Source: Adiantum capillus-veneris
Taxonomy: Eukaryota; Streptophyta; Polypodiopsida; Polypodiales; Pteridaceae
Assembly: GCA_014529385.2 (NCBI GenBank)
Contig: CM043944.1
Span: forward strand, 170,162,740-170,226,739
Direction: 5' to 3'
DNA length: 64,000 bases
A program made the position numbers and the translations under genes. This document shows positions 43,813 to 54,857 of this stretch, in pieces. Numbering within the stretch: the stretch's first letter is position 1; the number at the start of each line of letters is the position of its first letter. A model generated the notes under the pieces. It had not been told where the DNA came from. It made no database searches and was given only the letters and a program-made list of their open reading frames with translations.

Positions 43813-44680
43813 CGGCTGGACAATGCTCGACTTGCAATCGGAAGTGCAAAGAGGTGCTTGATTGGGCTGCTGTTTTAAACCAGCAATAGGAGGGCGACTT
43901 GTGCCTGCATTTTTGTCATGGAGACCTCTCTCTATTTCAAGTTTTTGCATCTAGAGGGGGAGCTTTACTTCGATTTTGTTGTGAAGAACCCTTGAGAACC
44001 TATGTTTTTAAGCTGGTAGCTGACAAAGGATTGCTGCCACGTTTTTGGAGCTGAACAAGTTGTGGCTGCATTTCGAAAGCAAGAGGGGGTTTTGTGTGCT
44101 AGAGTTTGTGCTCTGGTACCTTTGCTGAGTTTCAGCCAGCCAGTAGGAGATCTTGGAGTGCCAGAGGGGCCTGACTTTGGATGTACTTGAGCCCACTCTA
44201 TCTCCTCTTTGCTGAGGACTTCGAAGACCTTTTCATGGGATGTTGCTTGCAGCCTTGAGCCCCGCTCGACCATGGCACCAAAGAAGGAAGTTGGAGAGAG
44301 TCTTATGGAGCTGACACTATTCTTGATCCATTGGATGACTCCTTAAAGCACTAGAAGAGGTCTACTTATGACACGGAGTTGCAAGAGTTACTTGACAGGA
44401 AGATTCTGGTGCTACTAGTGTTTTGAAGCTTGATGTCTCCAACTACTAGGATTGGAAAGTGCTCATGGAGGCAGTATTGGAGACTTTTGATGTCACGTGC
44501 ACATTTCACTTGCGTTACGTGGACATGTTCTGCGACAGTCTAGCATGAGTCATTAGCTTAGGATTGAGCCTGGCACCTTTGTGAGCCACTAGTAGGACGT
44601 GCATGTCCAGGCCGGTCATGGAAAGTGCTTATGGAGGCAGTATTGGAGACTTATGATGCCACGTGCACATTTCACTTGCG
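43813..44680 (+). pseudogene. Leader and gag fragment of family D, with internal duplication
   Basis: After a leader of about 460 bp, ATG 44272 begins MAPKKEVGESLMELTLF. Later, in other frames, WKVLMEAVLETFDVTCTFHL then RYVDMFC (44453-44540) suggests Copia-type gag. A segment of about 75 bp (words GGAGGCAGTATTGGAGACTT, CACGTGCACATTTCACTTGC) is present twice, at 44456-44530 and 44628-44690; the second copy is the target of the LARD insertion. Stops make it non-coding now. Confidence 0.5.
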
Positions 44681-44685
44681 TTACG

Positions 44686-45334
44686 TGTAACAAACTATTG
44701 ACGTCAAAGCCTAAAGAATGGAGCCAACTTACAGATGCCGGCCGAGGGGTCTAAACCCTAAGAAGAACAAGTAATAGAAGAAGTCCTCCCAACTTATGGG
44801 GACCTCGTCTGATGGGGCCCCAAGTGACATAAAGGATTAAAATAAAGCAGGACCTGCACATGCAAAAACAAATAACGTGGCAAATTTCTGAAATTGCGCT
44901 GGCATGATGACGTGGCAAGATGTACGGATTTCCGCGTTTTGCGCTGGCTGGTGACGTGGCAACTGTACAGATTTCCGTGATTTATGCTGACAGCTTTTTG
45001 GCTTTGGTTTTGGACCAGATGCTTTTAAGTTTGAAGGCTTTTTACTTTAAACTGCTTTTTAGGCCAAGGGCCTTTAAATATGAGGCTAGGGCTCATCCTC
45101 TGGCATGCTTCCTGGAGAAGGTGTAGAGTCTGGAGTTCCAGCTTGTACTGTGTTGATGCAATATAAAGAAATACCGAAAGGGGCGCCAAGGTTTGGGGCC
45201 ATTACTCTCTGGGGTGGAATTCCGCCACTCCATGTCGCCTGTCGTCTCTCTCTTTCAGTTCAATTGTTATTGAAGTGCTAAAAGTCTATTCAGTCTGTTC
45301 TTTTCTATTGCCACGTGGTGCCTGTCTTGTGACA
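44686..45334 (+). repeat. 5' LTR of the family A element
   Basis: U3 holds tandem units of about 45 bp carrying TGACGTGGCA and TGTACGGATTTCCG (44910-44975). A TATA-like TTTAAATATGAGGC is at 45073-45086. The motif GAAATACCGAAAGGGGCGCC is at 45168-45187. It ends TTGTGACA, one base before the primer site. Confidence 0.88.
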
Positions 45335-46169
45335 GTGGTATCAGAGCATCGGGCATGTGCTTTTCTGAAAGAATACCGGTCCTACAAAAGAGCAGACAAA
45401 GCTATTGGAATTTTATGTGAGGTATCTTCCCCCTCCAACCCGGACTTATTAGCCACTTCCACCCTTACTTCATCGCGCATACTTCATCGCGCATCGGGCG
45501 TGCTCCCGTCTCCACCGCTCATGTCTTACAGGGCATAAGCCATTAAGATCACTTGCAAGAGAAGGATCCAAGATTTGTTTCAAGCTGCTGTTTTTCTCAG
45601 AGACAGTACCATGCAGATGTTGATAGCTACCAAGCAGCATACTCCAAGTACTTGGCAAGCTTTCAAGAAAAAAAAATTTGCGTGAAGTTATATGGTTTCT
45701 GGTAGAGTGGGATATCTTGAAATGCTTGCCATGGAAACCCTAGCAGATTATAACGTGAAATTTCTCGACATCTCTCCGTAGAGCAGATGACCTTGGAGGT
45801 CCAGTGCGATTGCTATCTTGGGACTACCATCGCCGCCAAGGAAACACTGTTTGTCCAAGAGCTGATGGACCATGTTGTGCTCGGCTACGACCTTACGGAA
45901 TGAACCTAACCCTAATTTTTGGTGCAGGTTCTAGGATGGAAAGTCGGTCGACTTTTCGAGCTCGATTGATGTCATGATTGCTTTTAAGTTTGAAATTTGT
46001 TTGAGAACTTTTTTGGTGATCCCGTTTGGGATTTGTTTGAAATGGATGGTATCTGTTTTGAACCTGCCTTGGTGTCGATTTGAAATGTTTGACTCTGGTT
46101 TTAATATTGGTTTCAATGATTGGTGATTTTACTCCCGGGTGGAGTAGTGAGAAATTATGTTTAAGAATG

Positions 46170-46528
46170 CTTGTTCATACTCATGGCCCGGACCCTTGTG
46201 GTTATTTGCGGGGGGAGTATTGAATGATTGATAAGTACTTTTTTTTTTTACTCATGGCTCGGACCCTTGTGGTTATTTACGGGGGAGTATTGTTGTTGTG
46301 ACTCCTGGCCCGGACTTGGATGGTTATGCGGGAGGAGTATTAAGAAGTCTGAGCAGTGGTTACTCTCAGCACCTCCAAACGACGCAGGCTGCGGTCTGGG
46401 GGGCGTTTGGTTGTAAAAGGCCTCTATATCTCCCGGCCCGGACCTTTTTAGGTTATGTGGGAGGATGATGAGGGAGTCGTTGAATATCTCCCGGCCCGGA
46501 CCTTATTAGGTTATGTGGGAGGATTGTT
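46170..46528 (+). repeat. Degenerate tandem repeats in the family A interior
   Basis: Five copies of a motif like CTCATGGCCCGGACCCTTGT + GGTTATTTGCGGGGGGAGTA lie at about 46178, 46250, 46300, 46430 and 46488. A second array, three 33-34-bp units of AAAGGAGAAGCTAACTCCTT, lies at 46738-46828. They could be packaging or RNA-structure elements; no coding sense is visible. Confidence 0.8.
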
Positions 46529-46946
46529 CATCGGCAACTTTATGTTTCTATGTCTTGTAACATGCATATGTGAGCATTTGTGTTGCATTGTGATGTGCCA
46601 ACTACTGAATATTCCTAATTGGATGAGATTGCCTGGGTATGTAATTTTAGTGCATCAAGACACTCGTGGAAGATCAGTACGGTCTGGGTGTGATGGCTAA
46701 TTTTACTACGTCGGAATATCAAGAGTTCCGATCTGGATGAAAGGAGAAGCTAACTCCTTGATCAAAAGAGCAGAAAGGAGAAGCTAACTCCTTGATCAAA
46801 ACAGCCGAAAGGAGAAGCTAACTCCTTAATAAAAAAAGCAAACTGATTGTCCCTCGGAATGTCCCTCTGAAATTTTTGAGCTAACTTGAGTTGTTTTGCA
46901 AATATGGTGTAATCGCGGACGATTACTCTTTTTCAAGAAGGGGAGA

Positions 46947-47747
46947 TGTAACAAACTGCTGACATGTCAAAGCCTAAAGAATGGAGCCAACTTACAGATG
47001 CCGGCCGAGGGGCCTAAACCCTAAGAAGAACAAGTAACAGAAGAAGTCCTCCCAACTTATGGGGGCCCCGTCCGATGGGGCCCCAAGTGACATAAAGGAT
47101 TCAAATAAAGCAGGACCTGCACACACGCAAAAACAGATGACGTGGCAGATTTCCGAAAATTGCACTCCTCGGCCTAAACCCTAAGAAGAACAAGTAATAG
47201 AAGAAGTCTTCCCAACTTATGGACGGGGCCCCAAGTGACATAAAGGATTCAAATAAAGTAGGACCTGCACACACGCAAAACAGATGACGTGGCAGATTCC
47301 GAAAATTGCACTGACATGATGACGTGGTAGGCTGTACGGATTTCCGCGTTTTGCGTTGACTGATGACGTGGCAGTTGTACGGATTTTTGTGATTTACGCT
47401 AGCAGCTTTTTGGCTTTGCTTTTTGGACCAGATGCTTTTAAGTTTGAAGGCTTTTTATTGTAAACTGCTTTTTAGGCCAAGGGCCTTTAAATATGAGGTT
47501 AGGGCTCATTCTTTAGCATGCTTCCTGGAGAAGGTGTAGAGTCTAGAGTTCTGGCTTGTACTGTGTTGATGCAATATAAAGAAATACCGAAAGGGACGCC
47601 AAGGTTTGGGGCCAATAATCTCTGGGGTGGAATTCCGCCACTCCGTGTCGCCTGTCGTCTCTCTGTTTCAGTTCAGTTGTTATTCAAGTGCTAAAAGTTT
47701 GTTCAGTCTGTTCTTTTCTATTGGCACGTGGTGCCCGGCTTGTGACA
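46947..47747 (+). repeat. 3' LTR of the family A element
   Basis: The LTR is homologous to 44686-45334, but a segment of about 150 bp (from GGCCTAAACCCTAAGAAGAA to the GATGACGTGGCAGATT block) is present twice, at about 47008-47162 and 47171-47310. GAAATACCGAAAGGGACGCC is at 47580. It is followed by the TTACG duplication. Confidence 0.88.
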
Positions 47748-47769
47748 TTACGTGGACATGTTCTGCTAC

Positions 47770-48823
47770 AGTCTAGCACACCCTCTCTTGCACATGACAA
47801 CATTTCAGCATATAGGCATTTTACCGCGTGTGAACCGCCTCTTAAGTCATTTTATTAATAAGTGACTTTTCATTTACCCTTGCATACCCTTTCCATCTTA
47901 CACTTCCATACCTTCTCTTGCACATGACAACATTTCAACATATAGGCATTTTACCGCGTGTGAACTGCCTCTTAAGCCATTTTATTAATAAGTGCCTTTT
48001 CACGTACCCTTGCTGGGATGTAGGTAGGGCAAATGGCTAAAGGACCCATAAAAGAAATCCCTTGGGCACTAGTGGAAGACAGAGGAGGTAATAGCAATAG
48101 AGGAACGTGCAAACTTGGGGATCGCAGGCCAACTCCATCAACGTTTTCAGCCTTCTTCTCCATCATCGTTTTCAGCCTTGATGATCAGGGTTTTCAGCCA
48201 AGACAGCCAGCGTTTTTGCCTTTCCCGGCTTCCCGCCGTAGCACCCCAGCCCTTCCCTCGTCGCAATCTGTCGTTCCATCGCGCTAAGTCAACGAAACAA
48301 TTTTCAGCATTTAGTCATAGACCTGTCGTCGTCGTCATCATCGTCGTCGACACAGTATCCCAACACCTAGTATCCCTTGTGCCTTGGCTCGGCATAAGGA
48401 TCCATAGCACCTCGTCGTCGACATCATCGTCGTTGACATAGACCCATCAAGAACCTTGTCGTCCACATCACCGTCATTGACATAGACCCATCAGTACCTC
48501 GTCGTTGACATCATTGTCATCGACATAGACCCATCAATCGTTGTCGACATCATTGTCATCGGCATAGACCCATCAGTACCTCGTCGTCGACATCATCGTC
48601 GTCGATGTAGACCCAACAGTATCTCGTCGTCGACATGGAACCTCTCAGTACCTTAGTACCCATCAATGCCTAGTAGTACCCAACATCAGTAGCATCAGTA
48701 CCCATTAGCATCAGCACCTCATCATTTAGCATCATTGTACCAGCATTGTGCAAGAATAAAGAAAGTACTCGCTCTGACAACAGAGCAAGGGGGCCCTTGA
48801 GGGTTTGGGACCCGACCTTCGGT

Positions 48824-48862
<39 letters not shown>

Positions 48863-48977
48863 TCCTCTCTTTCTTTCAGTTCAATTTAGTTCTTTCAAGT
48901 GAAGTAAAGTGCCCCTTGTGTTTTTGTGCAGAGTACTAGATCCGAGATGAACCCTTAAACACTTCCGCTGCACCTGA
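47770..48977 (+). repeat. LTR-like copy of family C, with internal repeats
   Basis: The segment shares GTAGGTAGGGCAAAT, a CT run and the end CGCTGCACCTGACA with the LTR ending at 50477. It contains a 118-bp direct duplication (47788-47905 and 47906-48013: CACATGACAACATTTCA) and a minisatellite at 48320-48640 of about 45-bp units (CTCGTCGTCGACATCATCGT, GACATAGACCCATCA). The following bases CATATGAGCTT look like a primer site with a small deletion. The left boundary is approximate. Confidence 0.6.
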
Positions 48978-49500
48978 CATATGAGCTTGATGGTCATTGA
49001 CATGATTGATCGGCCATAGACTCCCAAGGACGGTAAATTCACTTGTAAGGAGTTGGAGCAGCTCGAGCGGTATCAATGCTAGTCGGATTGGTTGAATGCT
49101 ATGATCCGTTCATTTATCTTCTTGAAATGTACTCGGTAGGCACTTGGGACATATTCCGATTGCACATTATGACAAATTATCGGGAGATCTTGACACACTT
49201 AGAATAAAGTTTACAATGATGACGCCTATGAAGAGAGGTCACGTGGTGTCACGTGACACCTCCAGCCCTGTGTCCGTGGATAAGCTACACCATGATCAGG
49301 GTTCAGTCAGTCGAGTCAGTCTAGATTAGAAGTGATCTGGCACTTTTGTGAGTCTATTCGTAGACCGTGCATGCCCAATCACTTAGTGTAGATGCATATC
49401 CTCTAGTTGCCCACAACATGATCATAAGCATTCCCATCAGAATCCATCAGAATCAATCAGGGGAATTTTCGAGTGCATTTAGCCTATTTTCCCTATTTTT
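48978..49500. other. Degenerate retroelement interior
   Basis: The stretch shares GGCACTTTTGTGAGTC and ACCGTGCATGCCCA with the family D interior near 44575-44610 and so is probably a related gag remnant. It holds two CACGTG boxes in GGTCACGTGGTGTCACGTGA (49237-49256). No open frame of note. Confidence 0.45.
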
Positions 49501-50477
49501 GACATTTTTCACTTATTAATTTAAGTGACATTCCAACAAAAGTAGGTAGGGCAATTTGGGTAAGAAAATATATAAGCAAACCAAATGGCAGAAGAGGCAA
49601 CAGGAGCCAAGCTCAGCAGGCAACTTCTCACAAGACCCTTGGTGGATTCCCTCCAAGCAAGAACCATCGCCATAGCCCCTTTCCTCACCTAGTGTTTTTC
49701 TACATCGCTAGCAAGCCCTAGCTCTTGGCGTTTTGCATCAGATCGTAACCGCAAGGCTCTCTTATGCCTGGCGTTTTTCCTATGCCCAGCGTTTTTGAAG
49801 ATGCACCATTATCTAGCGTCTGGTCGTAAGATCAGATACCGTCCAGTGGGCAGAAGACGATTTTTGGTCAGTAGCAGACATACAGCCCTAGCGTTTTGAG
49901 GAGGTCCAACGATTGCAGATTTCAAGCGATAAAGACCTTCAGATTCAGCCCTAAAGGTAGCAGATTTAGCCCATGAAGAACCTCAGTTTTCAGCCCTAAA
50001 CCTGCAGATTTTCAGCGTCAAAGACCCATAGAAAAGAGCCCCCGAATCAGCGTTTTTGACTCAGTCGCAGATTTCAGCCCATAGCGTCTTTGGACAGCAG
50101 TAGAAAGATTGCAGATTTCAGCCGTGAGGTCGACTTCGTCATCACCGTCGTAGTCGTCAACATAGCCTAGACTTGCATCATTCACGTGCAACACCATTGT
50201 ACCAGATTGTGCATTCATAAGTAGACCACTCTCGCCGACGAGTGGGGCCTTCGGAGGAGGGTTTTACGTCGTCTCTGGTGTCATAGCTCTCTTTTCTCTC
50301 TATCTCTCAGTCTCATACACTTGCACGCACAGTGTCCATTCACTTTGTTTGTGATTATAGCATTCTCTCATTAAGAACGGAAGGCTCTCCCTTCCATAAG
50401 AACAAAAGGAACCTTGAGCACAATTCGGAGCACTCATCTTGAGCAACGCGCAAACAATCATTCTGCTGCACCTTACA
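49501..50477 (+). repeat. 5' LTR of the family C element
   Basis: The LTR ends CTGCTGCACCTTACA directly before a primer site. A TATA-like AAATATATAAGC is at about 49565 and a U3 tandem of CAGATTTCAGCCC words at about 49910-50130. The left end is not sharply defined. It is related to 47770-48977. Confidence 0.6.
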
Positions 50478-50478
50478 T

Positions 50479-50491
50479 TGGTATCAGAGCT
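50479..50491 (+). other. Primer-binding site of family C
   Basis: TGGTATCAGAGCT lies one base after the LTR end CCTTACA and matches the initiator Met-tRNA complement. Confidence 0.88.
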
Positions 50492-50915
50492 TTGACAGTG
50501 TTCTGTATCACTCAAGGAAAGAACCACAAGAATCACAAGAATTTTTTTGCTTGTTGCAGTCTCACGAACCCAAGTTCGCTTGGGCGGGTCGATTCCTAAT
50601 CGTGTTTTTGAAGAGTGACAGGAATCCCAGGAAAGAAGGGCTTGTCCAGCCTTCCCTTGTGTCTCTTTTCACTCATTGAGAGCGGACCGTGCACTTAGCG
50701 GCCGGCCAATCGACGTGAGGTGGGAAAAAGCAACCTTGGTGTGAGCGCAAGGCCGCCAAGGGGGTGCGCCCGCGGAAAGGAGTAGAACTCGGGTGAAGAG
50801 AAGATCCTTCTCAAACACGGTTTGCAAGCGAAAGAAAACCTCAAGAACCTCAAGAACCTCAAGAACCTCAAGAACCCAAGTTCCTCGTGGACTTAAGAAC
50901 CAAAGATCATAGTGC

Positions 50916-53067
50916 ATGGTCGTCACCCGAAGCGGAATGGATACTTCGCATACAGGTGATGAGGATGAGAGAGGCGACGAAGAATTTTCCCCACCAAGAG
51001 ATTTTTTCGACCCTCCCCCTTCGCCATCTACGCCACCAAGTGTACCAAACCCTATGGAGGCAATGGTCAAGCAGATGATGGACATGATGGCCAAACAAGA
51101 AGCAAATCGCCTTGCTTTAGAACACGAGTGCGACGAACGAAAAGAAAGAAAAGAACAAAGAAAGGAGGGAGCGGCAGCACGAAGCGCGGCCTTGGAGGCC
51201 GAGAGTGCAGCTCAAAGAGTGGCCTGGGAGGCCGAGCGTGAAGCTCAAAGAGTGGCCTTGGAGATCGAGCGTGAGGCTCAACGAGACCTACGCACTCAAG
51301 AATTGATTCGACAAGTACTTGCCTCAAAATCCGAACCACCCAAAGATCGTGGGAGCTCCTCAAGTGGCGCAAGCCACGATTCGAATTCCAACAACCCAGT
51401 CACAGAGAAGTTGACTTTCAGTAAGTATGATGGTAAGATGGATGCTACGGTTATTCATTCTCGGTTGCATCAATTTAATGCTTATTTTGCGACAACTAAG
51501 AAGACAGGAAATAACAAAGTTTTGACGGCAGCTATGTACCTTGCCGGCGATGCCATCAATTGGTACCACGCATGGCAAGAGGCACAGCTAGCCGCGCACC
51601 TAGAGGAAGGCGACGAACTAACGCACCTTTCCTTCAATTGGACTGATTTCCAAGACAAGCTCAAGGCGCGGTTTATGCAACCTCAGTACCTCGCACGATT
51701 GAAGGAAGATTGGCGCAATCTCAAGCAACATGGTATGCCAGTCATGTCTTTTTCTAACCGTGTTTTGCAGCTCGGCACTCAATTACGCAAATCGGATGAT
51801 GAGCGCAAGGAGGCTTTCCTCTTTGGGTTAGACGAATACGTCAAGTTTGATGTAGAAGTCTTTGACCCTGCGGATCTCAACAAGGCGGTAGCGATTGCTC
51901 TCGCACAGGAGATGAAACACAACAAGGGAAAGCCTAAGGAGAACAAGACTTCCACAAGTACCTCGCAGACTTCTCAGAACCCTCAGAACGGTAGAATGGT
52001 AACTCTTCTAACCAATCTTCCAACAGTCTCTCAGAAAAGAATTCTTCCAATGAATCTAAGGGTAAGGCTAACACAATTGCTAAACCTAAGCTTACTCCAG
52101 CTGAAAAGGTAGCACAAGGAATTGTAGGAGGATACATCACGTCGGAAGAGCAAAGCACTTATTCTAAGGAAGGTTGTTGTTTTCATTGTCACATTAAGGG
52201 TCACATAAAAAGAACATGTCCTAAGCTTGAATCGAATGAATCTAAAGAATCCACAGAACCCACTTCCTCTGTCAATGCAATTAATGATAATGCGAGTGTG
52301 TCCCAAGTTTCTCATGACCCTGCCATTGATGATTCTCTCATTAAATGTTATGGTCGTATGACGGGGTAGCGTTTTGTCATATTGTTTGACCCAGGTAGTA
52401 TACATGATGTGATCAGTCCCTCTCTTGTTGAGAGAGTCCGCCTAGAAGTTAGTCAGAGATCTCCTATCGAGGTCTCTGGCTTTCTTCCCGGTATGGACGC
52501 TCTCATCACGGAGGAGTGCCTTGATGTGTTGTTTGCAATTCAAAAAGCTGCCTTCACTAGAAGATTTGTTGTTTCTCCTCTCTCAGGATGTGATATGATT
52601 TTAGGCATTCGATGGTTTCGTGATGCAAATCCTCTCATTGATTGGGAGGCTAATACTTTCACTCTCAATGCAAAAAGTGATTCTCCCATTGTCATTCATG
52701 GAGAGGACATTGTTCATTCTCCATCTCTCATTGCTAATATGCAGGACAAGATTCAATGGATGCATGAGAAGGAGACTTTCTCAGTCTTTCTTCTCCAAAG
52801 CATGACACACAGGATTTGCATGATTATTACAAGCATGATGATGATTTGAATGATAATGATAAGCTTGATGATTTGCATGATCAAGATGTGATTTCTCACG
52901 AGCATGATGCTTTGCATGACCAAGATGTGATTTCTCACAAGCATGATGAGTTGCAGGAAGAAGATGTGATTGTTCACAAGGATGATGTGTTAGTTGATGC
53001 TTTTTCTAGCGAAGCTAACCTCGTGATCCATCTATCAAGCCTGGAAGCTATGGTAGAAACACTACAA
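50916..53067 (+). pseudogene. Gag-protease gene of the family C Ty3 element
   Basis: ATG 50916 (MVVTRSGMDTSHTGDEDERG) opens 360 codons of gag: a coiled region of EAQRVALE repeats (51190-51290), the gag domain (MYLAGDAINWYHAWQEAQLA, FMQPQYLARLKEDWRNLKQH) and, after a one-base frameshift near 51990, a knuckle CFHCHIKGHIKRTC (52178-52219). The protease starts at 52380 with ILFDPGSIHDVIS, having DPGS where DSGA is usual, and includes CDMILGIRWFRDANPLID. Another frameshift near 52800 leads to a His-Asp-rich repeat (DQDVISHEHD) and a stop at 53067. RT, RNase H and the integrase core are absent. Upstream, AACCTCAAG units (50838-50876) form a short repeat. Confidence 0.75.
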
Positions 53068-53077
53068 TGACATTGGA

Positions 53078-53690
53078 GTGAACGAGAAACAACAAAATAG
53101 GACTAAAAATAATACTTTAGTCAAGACTTTGCGGAGTTCCCTCTCCAAAGCATTGGCCCTCAAGTCGGGCACCCTTAGTGCTATTTCTTTATTGACTACT
53201 CCAAAGAGTACAAGAGGGCTCTGTTCATGGAGCAGTCACCTCCATTTTGTATGCTCAATCGCTATGTGGGGCCCCTCACATAAACTGCTTACAATTGGTG
53301 CCCATACCACTTACTTATAGCTCCTAGTTGGCCAAAAGCAACTCTAAAAGCAAGTGCTATTACAACTGATGACAGTTTGGCCTAAAAGAATTCCATGGGG
53401 TAATTCCAGCAAAAAGCACATGTGGGACTGCCATACAAGCATGCCATACAGATCCACGTCAGCAGATCATTGCCACGTTAAGAGGTGCCACATTATTAGA
53501 TTTGCACAACTCAACATCAACAATATCATGTCATTCGACCATGTAGTGACATAAAAATGTGTTTTGCCGCTCTGAAACCCTGAAACGTTTTGCACATTTC
53601 GGCCAAATGGCTCAAACGCAAAACTTGTTTCAGGTCACGAGTTTCGTTCCTTTGAACCCAAAACCCTAACCTGAAGCACAAAACTTGTTT
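53078..53690 (-). repeat. Probable reverse LTR fragment replacing the pol core
   Basis: The stretch has no coding sense on plus. Near 53450-53500, ATCCACGTCAGCAGATCATT and TGCCACGTTA resemble reversed U3 units of families A and B (TGACGTGGCA). Two copies of CAAAACTTGTTTCAGG (53616, 53678) flank a short segment. Its arrival explains why pol sequence between protease and integrase is missing. Confidence 0.4.
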
Positions 53691-53697
53691 CAGGCCA

Positions 53698-54223
53698 CGA
53701 CCAGTACACAAGGGATTTGGACACTGCTTTTGCCAAGGTTCGGGAGGCTTTAGCGAAATCTCAAGAAAGACACAAGAAGGCAGCAGGTCGACACCGTCGC
53801 GATTCGAAATTAAAGGAAGGCGATTGGGTGCTCTTACGTTTTGAGAAGGCACGCTTGAGAAAGAAAAAGGGAAAGGAGCGGTATTTTCCAAAACTTAGCA
53901 TGAGATACTATGGACCTTTCCAGATAAAAGAAAAGATTAATGATTTCTCCTTTAGACTGAAGCTGCCCGATACTTGGAGAATTCACAATGCTTTTCATGT
54001 GAGTCTCTTGAAGCCTTTTAAAGGCGATGTGCCCGATGATGGAGAGCCAGATGAGCAACCCGAAGTGGAGGAAAGCGAGGAGATACTCGTTCCAGAACAG
54101 ATATTGGCACATAAAGATAGAAAGATTAAAGGTAAAGTGATTACGTGGTTCTTGGTTAAATTCAAGAACTATCCTGCATTGGATGCGAAGTGGATGGAGG
54201 AGGACCTAGCAGATACTCCTTAG
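53698..54223 (+). pseudogene. Chromovirus integrase C-terminus with chromodomain
   Basis: The open frame encodes TRDLDTAFAKVREALAKSQE, WVLLRFEKARLRKKKGKERY, MRYYGPFQIKEKINDFSFRL, WRIHNAFHVSLLKPF, then a chromodomain ILAHKDRKIKGKVITWFLVK with FKNYPALDAKWMEED. It is intact from here to the stop at 54221-54223, but the catalytic core is missing upstream. The next LTR (54858) follows after 630 bp and a purine tract, so this piece probably belongs to family B. Confidence 0.78.
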
Positions 54224-54857
54224 ATTGTGGAACTTACCTTGAAGCGTTCGGTTTAGCATAGTCTACTCCGATAGAACCCCGACTTCAACATGGCGAATCT
54301 AGTGCAGTGGGTTTGCACAAGAGGGGAGTCACTCCGCTCCTTTGTCAACAGATTGCCCCGATTTTTGGTATAGAGTCATTGATGTCCCTTTGGGTTTCAG
54401 GGATACTGCTGAGTTGACAGTATTCTGCTGTATGACTTTATGAACTGGACTTCCCGAATATGAATATGATATTGATTGATTTGTACTTGACTTGTTTGAG
54501 TGCAGGAACTGATAGACGAAATGACTGCAGCATTTTGGTCTCATAAATCTCTATAGACATGATTGCAATATGGATTAGCTAATCGGGCATCTGTAAGGTC
54601 ACGACTGGATCTAGATGCGATTGCTAAATACATCGCCGATTAATCATGGTCTGAGATTTGGAATGATTTTGAATGTGATTTGTCATGTGATGTCCTGTGA
54701 TGTCAAGTGATGTGACTGTCGATTGGTACATGTGCTAGATGTGTTGTGCCTAGTGCGTTGGTATTAACAGTCAGTGTCTACTAAGACAATTTATGGCCTC
54801 TGTCTGTTTTTTCAGGCATAATCAAGGATGATTAAAAATTCTTTCAAGAGGGGGGTA
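54224..54857 (+). other. 3' untranslated interior and polypurine tract of family B
   Basis: No gene. Words such as GTGATGTCCTGTGATGTCAA (54687-54706) are locally repetitive. AAGAGGGGGGTA at 54846-54857 is the polypurine tract directly before the LTR start TGTCACAAACTGG. Confidence 0.7.

Larger units (their letters stand above)
44686..47747 (+). mobile_element. Non-autonomous LTR retrotransposon (LARD-like), family A
   Basis: 5' LTR 44686-45334 (TGTAACAAACTATT to GTCTTGTGACA), primer site TGGTATCAGAGCA at 45336-45348, purine tract AAGAAGGGGAGA at 46935-46946, 3' LTR 46947-47747. Target duplication TTACG is at 44681-44685 and 47748-47752. The interior of about 1.6 kb has no gag or pol, only tandem repeats, so it must be mobilised by another element. 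The 3' LTR is about 150 bp longer because of an internal duplication. Confidence 0.9.

Noticed and set aside
48320-48640. CRISPR-like array because of regular repeats
   Set aside because: Units are contiguous minisatellite copies without unique spacers, lie in an LTR of a plant genome, and have no cas genes nearby.
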